DNA of 26,348 nucleotides from JAHJDS01 sp964569795 (lineage in GTDB: Bacteria > Desulfobacterota > Desulfarculia > Desulfarculales > JAHJDS01), in assembly GCA_964569795.1 (NCBI GenBank), contig CAZMVB010000045.1:1-26348 (forward strand), read 5' to 3'. The position numbers were made by a program, and so were the translations under genes. Positions 7,848-15,412 of this stretch are shown here, piece by piece (position 1 is the first letter of the stretch; each line of letters begins with the position of its first letter). The notes under the pieces were generated by a model that saw only the letters and a program-made list of their open reading frames with translations, had not been told where the DNA came from and made no database searches.

Positions 7848-9341
7848 TCAGTCCGCCGATCGAGGGGGCCTCACCAGCGCGTAGGCCTTGTGGAGAATGA
7901 TCAGGGCCGTGATCCCCAGGAAAACGGCCGAAAAGGGTTCGGTGACGAAGATCAGCCAGGAGCCTCCCGAGACAATGAGCGATTGGCGCAGACCTTCCTC
8001 GGCGATGGGCCCCAGGATCAGACCCATGACGATCGGGGCCAGGGGGAATTCGAATTTGGTCAGAAAATACCCCAACACCCCGAAGACCAGGGACAGACCG
8101 ACGTCGAACAGGGACGAGTTGACGGCGTAGGCGCCGACGAAACAGATCACCAGGATGATCGGGACCAGCAGGGCCTCACGCAGCCGGAGAATGGTCGAAA
8201 ACAGATAGGCCCCGAAATAGCCGTAGGCCAGGAGCAGCAGATAGATCACGAGCATGGAGGCGAAGATGGCATAGACAAATGGTCCCTGCTCGACGAAAAG
8301 CATCGGCCCCGGAATGAGTCCGTGGACCAGAAAACCACCGAGCATGATCGCCGTGATCGGATCGCCGGGAATCCCCAGGGTCAACAGGGGGATGAGCGCG
8401 CCGCCGGTCACGGCGTTGTTGGACGACTCCGAAGCGATCACGCCCTCTTCGTAGCCGGTGCCGAATTTGTCCGGGACCTTGGAGGCCCGCTTGGCCTCGG
8501 AATAGGCCACGAACGAGGCAATGGCCGCCCCGGTGCCGGGGATGGCGCCGATGACCGTGCCGATCAGCGACGATTTGAGCAGGGTCACCTTGAAGCGGTT
8601 CATCAGTCTGAACACGCTCCCCAGCCCGGCCTTCTGCTCCATCCGGGTAAGGGACACCTTCTTGACGCCCGCCTCGGTCAGCAGCAGCGCCTGGGACACG
8701 GCGAACAGCCCCACCAGGACGGGCAGCAGCGGCAGGCCCCGGGTCAGGTCGAGGATGCCGAAGGTGTACCGGTTGACCGTGCCCATCTTGTCCTGGCCGA
8801 CGCAGGCCAGCACCAGACCGAAGGTGCCCATCAGCAGCCCCTTCAGAAAGGACTTCCGGCTCGAGGAAGTGACGACCATGATGATCCCGAACACGGCGAT
8901 GGCGAACTTCTCGGCGTAGCTGAACTTGAGGGCCACGTTGGCTATCAACGGCGCGGAAAAAGACAGGACGATGACACTGAACATCCCGCCGAGGAACGAA
9001 GCGACCACGGCAATGGTCATCGCCCGGCGGGCCTGGCCCTTTTGGGCCATGGGATAGCCGTCGAGAATGGTGCAGATGGCCGCCGGGGTGCCCGGGGTGT
9101 TGATCAGGATGGCGCTGACCGCCCCGCCGTAGAAGGCCCCGCAATAGACCGCCACCAGCATGCAGATCCCCGTGGTGGGGTCCATGGCAAAGGTCAGGGG
9201 CAACAGCACCGTGACGCCCACCGTGGCGCCGATGCCCGGCAGGACGCCGACGGCGATCCCCAGGGGCACGCTGAACAGAAGGACCAAGATCAGCTTTAGG
9301 TTCAGCAGCGCCCCGAAGCCGGCCAAGAGGTCCTGACCCAT
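7848..9341 (-). CDS. tctA: Tripartite tricarboxylate transporter, large membrane subunit TctA
   Basis: The 497-residue protein is the large permease of the tripartite tricarboxylate transporter (TTT) family. It has about 11-12 hydrophobic segments and family-typical loops: GVLPGIGATVGV near 32-43, YGGAVSAILINTPGTPAA near 70-87, and a second copy of the fold containing GAIPGTGAAIASFVAYS and SNNAVTGGALIPLLTLGIPGDP. Such carriers take up organic acids using an ion gradient together with a periplasmic binding protein. GAGGAGGG lies 5 nt before the ATG. The gene follows tctB by 10 nt and completes the set with tctC. The family spans many substrates, so citrate should not be assumed. Confidence 0.95.
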   Translation of the reverse strand: MGQDLLAGFGALLNLKLILVLLFSVPLGIAVGVLPGIGATVGVTVLLPLTFAMDPTTGICMLVAVYCGAFYGGAVSAILINTPGTPAAICTILDGYPMAQKGQARRAMTIAVVASFLGGMFSVIVLSFSAPLIANVALKFSYAEKFAIAVFGIIMVVTSSSRKSFLKGLLMGTFGLVLACVGQDKMGTVNRYTFGILDLTRGLPLLPVLVGLFAVSQALLLTEAGVKKVSLTRMEQKAGLGSVFRLMNRFKVTLLKSSLIGTVIGAIPGTGAAIASFVAYSEAKRASKVPDKFGTGYEEGVIASESSNNAVTGGALIPLLTLGIPGDPITAIMLGGFLVHGLIPGPMLFVEQGPFVYAIFASMLVIYLLLLAYGYFGAYLFSTILRLREALLVPIILVICFVGAYAVNSSLFDVGLSLVFGVLGYFLTKFEFPLAPIVMGLILGPIAEEGLRQSLIVSGGSWLIFVTEPFSAVFLGITALIILHKAYALVRPPRSAD

Positions 9342-9351
9342 GCGACCCTCC

Positions 9352-9849
9352 TCAGAACAGGCTGCCGGAGGGCAGGGGGATATTGAGCAGCGTGGAAAAG
9401 AGGTGATACACGGCCAAGGTGACCGCCGGCGGCAGAGAGACCAGGAGCCACCACCGCCGGACCCCCAACATGAAAAAACTGAGCAGCAAGAAGGCGACGG
9501 ACGAGATGATGAATCCGACCAGGGTGGCCAGGTAGATGTAGATCAAAAACGCGGCGAACATGATCAACGGGCGGCGCTGCCACAGCCGGGGCAGGGGCGC
9601 CGAGGGCCGGTCGGTCCTTGCCCTTTTCTTTCGCCAGGCGGATACGGTCAACCAGGCCGCCTCGAGGGCCATGGCCACCAACAGCAGCCGCGGCAGGAAC
9701 GCCGGGCCGACGTCGGTGGTCTGCTCGTCCATTTGCATGCCGGTGAAGAAATAGCTCAGGACGAAGAAGAAAACGGCAAAGGCCAGCATCAACAGGCCCA
9801 TGACCAGATCTCGTCCTTCGCGACCGGGGGATGATGCTTTGTCGCTCAT
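9352..9849 (-). CDS. tctB: Tripartite tricarboxylate transporter, small membrane subunit TctB
   Basis: The 165-residue protein shows the four-helix layout of TctB: hydrophobic segments near 16-36, 52-68, 92-122 (two helices, containing FLIYIYLATLVGFIISS) and 130-155. A short charged N-terminus precedes them. It forms the integral membrane core with TctA. The ATG at 9849 (MSDKASS) has AGGA 7-8 nt upstream. An in-frame start at 9924 would add 25 mostly basic residues unlike the family. It lies between tctC and tctA, 91 nt after tctC. Confidence 0.9.
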   Translation of the reverse strand: MSDKASSPGREGRDLVMGLLMLAFAVFFFVLSYFFTGMQMDEQTTDVGPAFLPRLLLVAMALEAAWLTVSAWRKKRARTDRPSAPLPRLWQRRPLIMFAAFLIYIYLATLVGFIISSVAFLLLSFFMLGVRRWWLLVSLPPAVTLAVYHLFSTLLNIPLPSGSLF

Positions 9850-9940
9850 GACGCCATCCTGCACCCGGGACGACGGGTGGATCCCGAACCGGTTTTTTTG
9901 GACAAACCGCCGGCGGCGAACCACCGCCGGCGGACCCTTT

Positions 9941-10912
9941 TTACCTGCCTTTCTTCCTGGCCTTGAAGGCCTGGAAGTACTTGATGTCGGCCTGGATCTT
10001 CTTTTGGAAGGCCGCCCGATTCAGGTACAGCACCGGTTGCTTGGCCCGGCCCATGGCGGCCACGAATTTTTTATTGTGGATGGCCTTGGCCAGGGCGGAC
10101 TGAAGTTTTTTCAGGATGGCCGGCTTCAGTCCCTTGGGGGCGAAAACGCCGGTCCAGACCATGGGGTAGGTCTTGATGCCGAATTCCTCGACGGCCGGAA
10201 CCTGGGGGGCCAAGGCCAGGCGCTTGGCCGCGAACAGGGCCAAGATCCTGAGCCGGCCGGCCTTGGCAAAGCCGATCACGCCGGCCAGGGCCGCCGGCGC
10301 AACGCTGACGTGTCCCCCGACCACGGCCGTGACCCCGGGCCGGAGCCCCCTGAAAGGCACGCCCCTCATCTTGATCTTGGCGTAATCGCCCAGGGCCCGC
10401 ATGGCCAGGTAGGGCACGCTGCCGATACCCGGGTGGGCGTATATGATCTTGCCCGGGTGCTTCCGGGCATAGGCGATGAACTGCTTGAGGTTCTTGTACG
10501 GCGCCTGGGGACCCGCCACCAGGACCAGGGGCAGATAGGTGAACATGCAGATCGGTTCCAGACTGGTCGTCTTGTACGGCAGTCCCTTGGCGAACAGCGG
10601 CTGGGTCAAGGCCGGACCAATGGGCAGGGAGCCCAGGACGTATCCGTCGGGCTTGGCTCGGGCGACCCGGGCCGCGCCGATGGTCCCGCGACCGCCGGCC
10701 ACGTTCATCACCTTGACCGGCTGGCCCAGCACCCGGCCCACGGCGTCGGCCAGCAGCCGGGTGGCGATGTCGCCGCCCGAGCCGGCCGGCCAGGGATAGA
10801 TGACCCGAATGGCCCGGCTGGGATAGTCCGCCGCCGGGGCCGGCCCGACGACCAGCAGCCCCAATCCAACGGTCAAGACCAAGGCCGTGACCCACATCGT
10901 CTTCCTCGTCAT
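9941..10912 (-). CDS. tctC: Tripartite tricarboxylate transporter, periplasmic binding protein TctC
   Basis: The 323-residue protein is a Bug/TctC-type extracytoplasmic solute receptor. A Sec signal peptide (basic MTRKT, hydrophobic core, cleavage after GPAPA near 27) precedes the standard mature start DYPSRAIRVIYPWPAGSGGDI. The PWPAGSGGD loop and NVAGGRGTIGAARVARAKPDGY (about 70-91) are family-typical and include the segment that usually holds the ligand carboxylate. The ATG has AAGGAGGG 6 nt upstream. The end is very basic (KARKKGR), as seen in many members. It delivers the ligand to TctA/TctB encoded directly after it; the ligand is unknown. Confidence 0.93.
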   Translation of the reverse strand: MTRKTMWVTALVLTVGLGLLVVGPAPAADYPSRAIRVIYPWPAGSGGDIATRLLADAVGRVLGQPVKVMNVAGGRGTIGAARVARAKPDGYVLGSLPIGPALTQPLFAKGLPYKTTSLEPICMFTYLPLVLVAGPQAPYKNLKQFIAYARKHPGKIIYAHPGIGSVPYLAMRALGDYAKIKMRGVPFRGLRPGVTAVVGGHVSVAPAALAGVIGFAKAGRLRILALFAAKRLALAPQVPAVEEFGIKTYPMVWTGVFAPKGLKPAILKKLQSALAKAIHNKKFVAAMGRAKQPVLYLNRAAFQKKIQADIKYFQAFKARKKGR

Positions 10913-11015
10913 GGTAAACCCTCCTTCTCCAAAAGAAAGAATTTTTTTAATTGGCGAAGCGAACCTCGTGGTCGGGATGAGGGTGCCGCAGTTGAAGTCT
11001 CAGAAACAATGAGGG

Positions 11016-12353
11016 CTATGCCGGATGAAACATCAACTCCTTCATCCAGGCCCGGCCGGCACCGTTGAGGTACAGCCTGAGTTCGACGCACGTGGCCGCC
11101 GGAGGGGCCACGGCCTCGGCCGTGTCCAGGGTCCAGTCGTTGTCGCCGAGGTAGAGGTCGCCTCGGGGGATGTCGCCCATGTCGTAGATCTGGCCGCCCC
11201 ACTTGTCCAGGAAGCACATCATGAACGAGCACGAGCCCTTGACCCCTTCGGTCCTGATCTTGGCCGCCAGCTTGTAACGGGTGCCCGGTCTGACGGCGAT
11301 GGTCTGTTGGAGGTAGAGGAAGCCGTGGCGGTCGAACTCCAGTCCCGGGCAGGGATAGGGCTGGTTGTCCTCGTCCCAGATGAGGGCCCCGCCGCCCTCG
11401 TCGTGCCGCCGCGCGAAATTCCAGTGCTTGGGCTCGCCCGTGGCGGACCGCTCCTTGAACGAGCCGTTTTTCAGCTTGGGCTCGATGGGGCCGACCAGAT
11501 GATAGTTCCGGAACAGCCAGCGGTAGTTTCCCGACCGATCGACCTCGATCACCTGGTGGTGCTGCTGGTCGGCGACCAGAACGTTGCCGTTGGCCAGGAC
11601 CTGAATGTCGTAGAACTTGGCAAAGTAATCGACCTTGTACTCCCAGACGACCCGTCCCTCCGGGGTGACCTCGATCACCCGGGCGTTCTTGGAGTCGCAG
11701 ATCACGGTCTGACCGTCGGCCAGTCTGACGGCGCACCGCGGCCAGTTGAGCATCTCGGGAGAACCGTCGCCATGGGACCACACGACCTCCTTTTGAGGCG
11801 AGACCTCGATGATCTGGTTCTTGTCCGAATCCGAGATCAACAAGTTGCCGTTGGCCAGCAGGTGGGCGTTGTGGGGGTGTTCGATTCCCTCGGAAAACTG
11901 CCACTGGACCCGCCCCGTCCGATCGACAATGACCGCCCGGTTGTTGTTCCGGTCGCAGATCAGCAGGTTGCCGTCGTCAAGTTCGTAGGCGTCGTTGGGA
12001 TAGCCCAGACGGGAGCCGTCACTGAGGTCGCCCGTGCCCCCACCCCATGATTCCGAGGTGAAAACGATTTCTTTTTCCCGGTTGACCTCGATCACCCGGT
12101 CGTTGGTCGTGTCGGTGATCAGGATGTTGCCGCTTTTCAGCAGCCGGGCGCTGTGGACGAACCTCAGCCCCCCGTACAGATTCCAAACGATGTTGCCCAG
12201 AGGATCGACTTCGATCACCTCGGACCCCAAGCCGACCTCGTCCCCGCCGTCGGCGATCAGGGTGTTGCCGCTCGGGAGACGCTCGACGCTGCCCGGGAAC
12301 TCGAGCATCCCCGGCGCCCCACGCTCGATGGTCCGATAATCGTCGTCCCTCAT
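11016..12353 (-). CDS. Six-bladed beta-propeller protein with C-terminal jelly-roll-like domain
   Basis: Residues about 17-275 contain six repeats of roughly 42-44 residues with the pattern L-x-x-G-N-x-L-I-x-D-x-x-x-x-x-x-V-I-E-V-x-x-x-G-x-[IV]-x-W. Examples are LPSGNTLIADGG, LKSGNILITDTT and LANGNLLISDSD. This fits an arylsulfotransferase/NHL-type six-bladed propeller. Residues about 292-445 begin NGSF and end with ELRLYLNGAGRAWMKELMF, resembling carbohydrate-binding jelly rolls (CBM4/9-like). There is no signal peptide, which is unusual for both domain types and suggests cytosolic location. The ATG at 12353 has GGGAGG 8 nt upstream. It lies between the PP-loop gene and tctC. Neighbouring a sulfur-activation-like protein makes a role in sulfated or aromatic substrate handling conceivable, but this is inference. 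Confidence 0.75.
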   Translation of the reverse strand: MRDDDYRTIERGAPGMLEFPGSVERLPSGNTLIADGGDEVGLGSEVIEVDPLGNIVWNLYGGLRFVHSARLLKSGNILITDTTNDRVIEVNREKEIVFTSESWGGGTGDLSDGSRLGYPNDAYELDDGNLLICDRNNNRAVIVDRTGRVQWQFSEGIEHPHNAHLLANGNLLISDSDKNQIIEVSPQKEVVWSHGDGSPEMLNWPRCAVRLADGQTVICDSKNARVIEVTPEGRVVWEYKVDYFAKFYDIQVLANGNVLVADQQHHQVIEVDRSGNYRWLFRNYHLVGPIEPKLKNGSFKERSATGEPKHWNFARRHDEGGGALIWDEDNQPYPCPGLEFDRHGFLYLQQTIAVRPGTRYKLAAKIRTEGVKGSCSFMMCFLDKWGGQIYDMGDIPRGDLYLGDNDWTLDTAEAVAPPAATCVELRLYLNGAGRAWMKELMFHPA

Positions 12354-12418
12354 CCTCGGTTCCTCCCTGGCGCGCAGGGCCGGGGTAACCCCCCTCCGGC
12401 TGGTCCGCGGCCAACCAG

Positions 12419-13252
12419 TTACATATAGCCGAGCTTGCGGAGCATCTCCATGGCCGCTTCCTTGTCCTGGCGCCGGCCGTCCCGTTCGCCGGTGTGTTCC
12501 AGGTCCTGCTCCCAGGCCGGAATGTCAGCGAACTTCTTGCTCGTGGTCTTGGCGCCCAGGCTGCGGTAACCCCGGGCGTACAGCTCGTTGTAGGGAATAT
12601 GGAAGTGATGATTGGCGTTCCAGACGTCGCGCTCGGTGAAGTGAAGGATCGGATTGATGCGCCAGTGGCCCGGCGACATCTCGCCCGGCTCGCGATAGGC
12701 CAGGTATTCGTCCTTGACCCGGGCCGCCTGCTCATCCCAGCGGAGACCCTGGAACACGGCCGTGATGCCCCGCTCCTCCAGAAATTTGTTGAAGGGCACG
12801 GTCTTCATCAGGTGGTTGCCCACATAGCTTTCGGCCTCAAAGGGAAACTCGTCCTCTTCAAACCCGATGCGCTCGATTTCTTTCCGGTTGCGCTCGTCCA
12901 GCTCGGCCACCTTGACCATGGCCCCCAGCTTGCCTCCGGCGGCCCGGACCACGTCGTCGTTGATCACGGTGACATGGTTCAGGCCCCACTCCCGGGCATA
13001 CCGGGCGATAAAGGCCTCGATCTCATCGAAATGGTCGTATTCGTCGATGCTGAAGACGACCGGCATTTCCAGGCCGTCCTCGGCGCAGACCTGGCGGATG
13101 AGCCACAGGTCCAGTCCGCTGTCTTTGCCCCCGGTCCAGGTGATGGCCATGTCCTGCGGCTCGAAGCGATCGAACGCCTCACGGATGACTTTTTTCGAGT
13201 CCTCAACCTTTTTCAGGAGAAGCTCTCTGGCTTGTTGATCAGACGTGTCCAC
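12419..13252 (-). CDS. PP-loop ATPase of the PAPS reductase/CysD family
   Basis: The 277-residue protein carries the PP-loop T-W-T-G-G-K-D-S-G near residue 40, which binds ATP or an adenylyl group. The C-terminal GERDGRRQDKEAAMEMLRKLGYM resembles the ERxGRxxD...GYF end of CysD (sulfate adenylyltransferase subunit 2). The ECGLH cysteine motif of CysH-type PAPS reductases is absent, so a reductase is unlikely. A CysN partner is not in this window, so sulfate activation cannot be claimed; adenylation of another acid is possible. A GTG start at 13252 is chosen because GGAGGAG ends 4 nt before it. The in-frame ATGs at 13273 and 13297 lack a site. It is the first gene after the promoter at 13374 and heads the transporter operon. 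Confidence 0.8.
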   Translation of the reverse strand: MDTSDQQARELLLKKVEDSKKVIREAFDRFEPQDMAITWTGGKDSGLDLWLIRQVCAEDGLEMPVVFSIDEYDHFDEIEAFIARYAREWGLNHVTVINDDVVRAAGGKLGAMVKVAELDERNRKEIERIGFEEDEFPFEAESYVGNHLMKTVPFNKFLEERGITAVFQGLRWDEQAARVKDEYLAYREPGEMSPGHWRINPILHFTERDVWNANHHFHIPYNELYARGYRSLGAKTTSKKFADIPAWEQDLEHTGERDGRRQDKEAAMEMLRKLGYM

Positions 13253-13342
13253 AACACTCCTCCAAACCCTCATGGGCGAGTGGATCGATATTCGCAACAG
13301 GCGGCCATCAGAAGTCGCGCCTCTAGGTTGTTTGTTATAATG

Positions 13343-13354
13343 TTATACGTATAA
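13343..13354. promoter_or_regulatory. 12-bp perfect palindrome, candidate operator
   Basis: TTATACGTATAA reads the same on both strands, flanked by further AT-rich repeats (ATAATG on both sides) in an otherwise GC-rich region. It covers the -10 region of the operon promoter, the classic position for repression. The GntR/FCD protein encoded at 7013-7729 is the best candidate binder, since that family uses short palindromes; this is inferred, not shown. Confidence 0.5.
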
Positions 13355-13374
13355 TGTTTAGCTCCAGGTGTCAA
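13343..13374 (-). promoter_or_regulatory. Promoter of the PP-loop/propeller/TTT operon
   Basis: On the minus strand a perfect TTGACA (13374-13369) is followed after 15 nt by TATACG or after 17 nt by TACGTA. Both lie inside the palindrome at 13343-13354. The spacing is acceptable but the -10 match is weak. The GTG start is about 90 nt downstream. Confidence 0.55.
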
Positions 13375-13489
13375 GCCAATATGACGTCTCGGCTCAACAA
13401 GGGCAAAAAATGCTTTTTAGTCGGGAACTTATGATGAAATAATTAAAATCGACAATCAGGCCGGATCGCGGCCGTTCCGACCGTCTGAT

Positions 13490-13506
13490 CGGCCCGGCGC
13501 GGGCCG
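13490..13506 (-). terminator. GC hairpin just after the ancestral DJ-1 gene end
   Basis: CGGCCCG and CGGGCCG form a 7-bp stem with a 3-nt loop, starting 2 nt after the TAA at 13510-13508. A T-rich stretch (about 13434-13450) follows after further GC-rich sequence. It is more a processing or rho-type end than a textbook terminator. Confidence 0.4.
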
Positions 13507-13507
13507 G

Positions 13508-13624
13508 TTACCCGGTCTTCAGGTAGCCCGGGGCCTGGGGCGAGAGGTGGGCCTGACCGTATTTCACCTGGGACGGGTAGTACTCCACGGCCAGCTGGAC
13601 CCGGCCGGCCGTTTCCTCGCCGGC
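13508..13624 (-). pseudogene. In-frame continuation of the DJ-1/PfpI gene after the amber codon
   Basis: Directly after TAG the same frame encodes AGEETAGRVQLAVEYYP and some 20 further residues before TAA at 13510-13508. GEE-x-A-x-x-x-Q-L-x-x-E-Y is the expected C-terminus of this family, so only one codon separates the gene from full length (208 residues). The hairpin at 13490-13506 follows the TAA, supporting this as the original gene end. A single change (for example from CAG, AAG or TTG) explains it. Confidence 0.65.
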
Positions 13625-14134
13625 CTAATCGGCGATCAGGGCCAGGGCCAGGTCGATCCCGGCCGAGACCCCGGCCGCCGTCCAGACGTTGCCGTCCCGG
13701 GTGAACCTGTCCTCGACCGCGGTCACCCCGGGCAATTGCCGCAGCCGGTCCCATGACAAAAAATGGGTCGTGGCCCGTTTCCCGTCCAGGAGTCCGGCCG
13801 CCTGCAACACGAAGGACCCGGTGCAGACCGACAGGACCTGGCGGCACCCGGCCGCCTGTTTTCTGACAAATGAAATCAGGTCCGCGTTGTCAACCTCGCG
13901 GTGCGTGCCCTGGCCGCCGGGGATGAGCAGATAATCCAGGGGCGGACAGGTCTCGAAACCGTGGTCAGCCTCGACCCGCAGGCCCTTGGCGCAGCGGACG
14001 GTCCGGCCGTCCTGGCTGACGATGAGGCACTCCTCCGGGCCCCCGAAGACCTTCCCCCACATCCCGATGACCTCCCAGGGCCCGACAAAATCCAGTTCCT
14101 CCGCGTCCGGAAACAACAGAAAACCGAAATTCAT
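13625..14134 (-). CDS. DJ-1/PfpI family protein, cut short by an in-frame amber codon
   Basis: The protein (169 residues to the TAG at 13627-13625) has the DJ-1/PfpI class-I glutamine amidotransferase-like fold. MNFGFLLFPDAEELDFVGPW is the usual first strand and acidic site. LLIPGGQGT lies at 69-77. The nucleophile-elbow Cys is C104 in V-L-S-V-C-T-G-S. VWTAAGVSAGIDLALALIAD near the end is typical of the isonitrile-hydratase/transcription-regulator-like branch. Relatives continue for 30-40 more residues, and this frame does so after the TAG (see 13508-13624). GGGAGG lies 7 nt before the ATG at 14134. The truncated product lacks the last helix and may be unstable; readthrough or a sequencing error are alternatives. 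Confidence 0.78.
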   Translation of the reverse strand: MNFGFLLFPDAEELDFVGPWEVIGMWGKVFGGPEECLIVSQDGRTVRCAKGLRVEADHGFETCPPLDYLLIPGGQGTHREVDNADLISFVRKQAAGCRQVLSVCTGSFVLQAAGLLDGKRATTHFLSWDRLRQLPGVTAVEDRFTRDGNVWTAAGVSAGIDLALALIAD

Positions 14135-14188
14135 GTGGCCACCTCCCGCCCAAATAGAGATCCATTTATTTAATCCAACCGGCCTCGT

Positions 14189-14202
14189 CGAGATATATCT
14201 CG
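14189..14202. promoter_or_regulatory. 14-bp perfect palindrome upstream of the DJ-1 gene
   Basis: CGAGATATATCTCG is perfectly self-complementary and lies 55 nt upstream of the ATG at 14134, in the gap after the DUF3795 gene. It probably is a regulator binding site. No convincing -35/-10 pair is visible around it and its regulator is unknown. Confidence 0.45.
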
Positions 14203-14227
14203 TCAATAAAAAAACTGGTGAGGGTCC

Positions 14228-14746
14228 CTATTTTTTGGCTGACAAATAAGCCCGGACCTCCTCGCCGTGGCGGGCGACGTACTCGCAGCTCGGGGTGTGC
14301 CCGCAGCGGCGGCAGGTCGGATCATAGGCCGAGTTGATCGTGCCGCACCGGGCGCAGGCATAATGCTCGAGCTTCTCGGCGTACCATCTCTCCCAGCCAA
14401 CCTCCTCGATCCGGGCCAGGTTGTCCCACAACTCGATCCGGTGGGGCATGGCGACCTGGAATTCCTTCAGTTGTTGGCACGGGTACTCGTCGCACTGGCC
14501 GCAGAAGTCCAGGCCGCGCTCGGCGGCGCAGGAGACCATGTGGCAGGTCCGGCAGTACACGAAGCGGCGGTCGGACCGGCAGCCGTCGCAGCGGGCCTCC
14601 TCGACCGGGACGCCCCAGCCGTCAGCGATTTTTTGCAAGCGCTCGGGGTCCTCGCGGGTGGCGATGAACGCCGAGCAGGCCGGGCAGAACAGCCCGCAGA
14701 CCGCGGCCCGCGCCGGATCTGGTTGGGTCGGATCGTCACCTTTCAT
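14228..14746 (-). CDS. DUF3795-type cysteine-rich protein with C-terminal zinc ribbon
   Basis: The 172-residue protein opens with C-G-L-F-C-P-A-C at 17-24 and continues with CDGC, YCRTC, SC and FCGQCDEYPC. This pattern is typical of DUF3795 proteins common in anaerobic bacteria and archaea. A further ribbon follows (CARC then CRRCG, about 135-156). Many cysteine pairs suggest zinc or iron-sulfur binding; no activity is established for the family. The ATG at 14746 has GGAGGTGA 3-8 nt upstream. It lies 93 nt upstream of the DJ-1 gene on the same strand and is divergent from the secreted paralogue pair. Confidence 0.78.
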   Translation of the reverse strand: MKGDDPTQPDPARAAVCGLFCPACSAFIATREDPERLQKIADGWGVPVEEARCDGCRSDRRFVYCRTCHMVSCAAERGLDFCGQCDEYPCQQLKEFQVAMPHRIELWDNLARIEEVGWERWYAEKLEHYACARCGTINSAYDPTCRRCGHTPSCEYVARHGEEVRAYLSAKK

Positions 14747-14857
14747 CGGTCACCTCCGGGGCCCCATTGTCCCCCGGCCGTGCCCGGCGGTCAAGCCGAG
14801 AGCGGCGTTTTCCATGGGGAGCGGCGGCGGTTGTGGTCCCCGGCAAAACCCTTTGAC

Positions 14858-14887
14858 TTGACCGGCGGCCAACGGCCCCGGTATTGT
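14858..14887 (+). promoter_or_regulatory. Promoter candidate for the first adhesin-E-like gene
   Basis: TTGACC (14858-14863) and TATTGT (14882-14887) are separated by 18 nt. Transcription would begin about 30 nt before the GTG at 14923. Confidence 0.45.
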
Positions 14888-14922
14888 CAGGGGGGCGGAA
14901 TAAACTTCATGGGAGGTAAGTC

Positions 14923-15330
14923 GTGAAACGGTTTTTTGTACTCGGGTTGGCCCTGGCCTTGCTGGTGGCCTTTACCGTGCCGGCCGGGGCAAAGATGATC
15001 TTCCTGGGCAGAAACAAGAACGGCTCCTTTTTCGTCATTGACCGGGTGTTCAAGAAGGTGGGTGATTGCAGCATCGTGGCCACCTTGTTCCTGTTCAAGG
15101 GCCTGAAAAAGACCCCTTACGGGATGGTCAAGGCCATCGCCCGGGTGGCCAAGGTCTGCTGCCAGGCCCAGACGTATCAGATCCTGGCCTATCGTTACCT
15201 GGGTGCGGACCGGAAGCCGCTCTTATCTCGAAAGATTCCGCCGGACCGGGCCAGGGTGGTCAAGGCCAAGCCGGGCACACTGGGATTCTTTCTGGTCAAG
15301 AAGGTCTGCGCCCCCGGTTTCGTTAAATAG
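14923..15330 (+). CDS. Secreted surface-adhesin-E-like protein, paralogue 1
   Basis: The 135-residue protein has a clear Sec signal peptide (MKRFF, hydrophobic core, cleavage after AGA near 23). The mature part reads G-S-F-F-V-I-D-R-V-F, then G-D-C (C49), V-K-A-I, V-C-C (C79-C80), T-Y-Q-I and finally K-V-C-A-P-G-F (C129). The layout (aromatic/Asp strand, central Cys, basic/aromatic strand, C-terminal PG...VC) resembles the small beta-rich surface-adhesin protein E family, but I am not certain of that assignment. Four cysteines are shared with the next gene and could form two disulfides. GTG at 14923 follows GGGAGGTAA with good spacing. Function unknown; the location is periplasmic or surface. 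Confidence 0.75.
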   Translation: MKRFFVLGLALALLVAFTVPAGAKMIFLGRNKNGSFFVIDRVFKKVGDCSIVATLFLFKGLKKTPYGMVKAIARVAKVCCQAQTYQILAYRYLGADRKPLLSRKIPPDRARVVKAKPGTLGFFLVKKVCAPGFVK

Positions 15331-15342
15331 GGCCGGCCAAGT

Positions 15343-15359
15343 GTGGGGCCCGGCCCCAC
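15343..15359 (+). terminator. Hairpin between the two adhesin-E-like genes
   Basis: GTGGGGC and GCCCCAC form a 7-bp stem with a CCG loop 13 nt after the stop of the first gene. There is no T-run, so it may protect mRNA or attenuate rather than terminate. Confidence 0.35.
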
Positions 15360-15412
15360 CCGTCAATCCAGGATCGTAAGTCGGCGGTGAGGACCCCTGT
15401 CTGGGTAGCGGC

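Noticed and set aside
7818..9299. 493-codon plus-strand open frame
   Set aside because: It is antisense to tctA and has Gly/Gln/Asp/His-rich composition typical of a complement-strand shadow in GC-rich DNA.
11025..12050. 341-codon plus-strand frame
   Set aside because: Antisense to the beta-propeller gene; no start signal and Val/Asp/Gly-rich shadow composition.
12494..13354. 286-codon plus-strand frame
   Set aside because: Antisense to the PP-loop gene, which carries a clear ATP-binding motif and ribosome site.
13625..13627. Pyrrolysine recoding of the TAG in the DJ-1/PfpI gene
   Set aside because: TAG ends at least seven other genes in the window (for example at 4255, 16732, 17184 and 18345), DJ-1 proteins are not known to carry pyrrolysine here, and a point mutation suffices.
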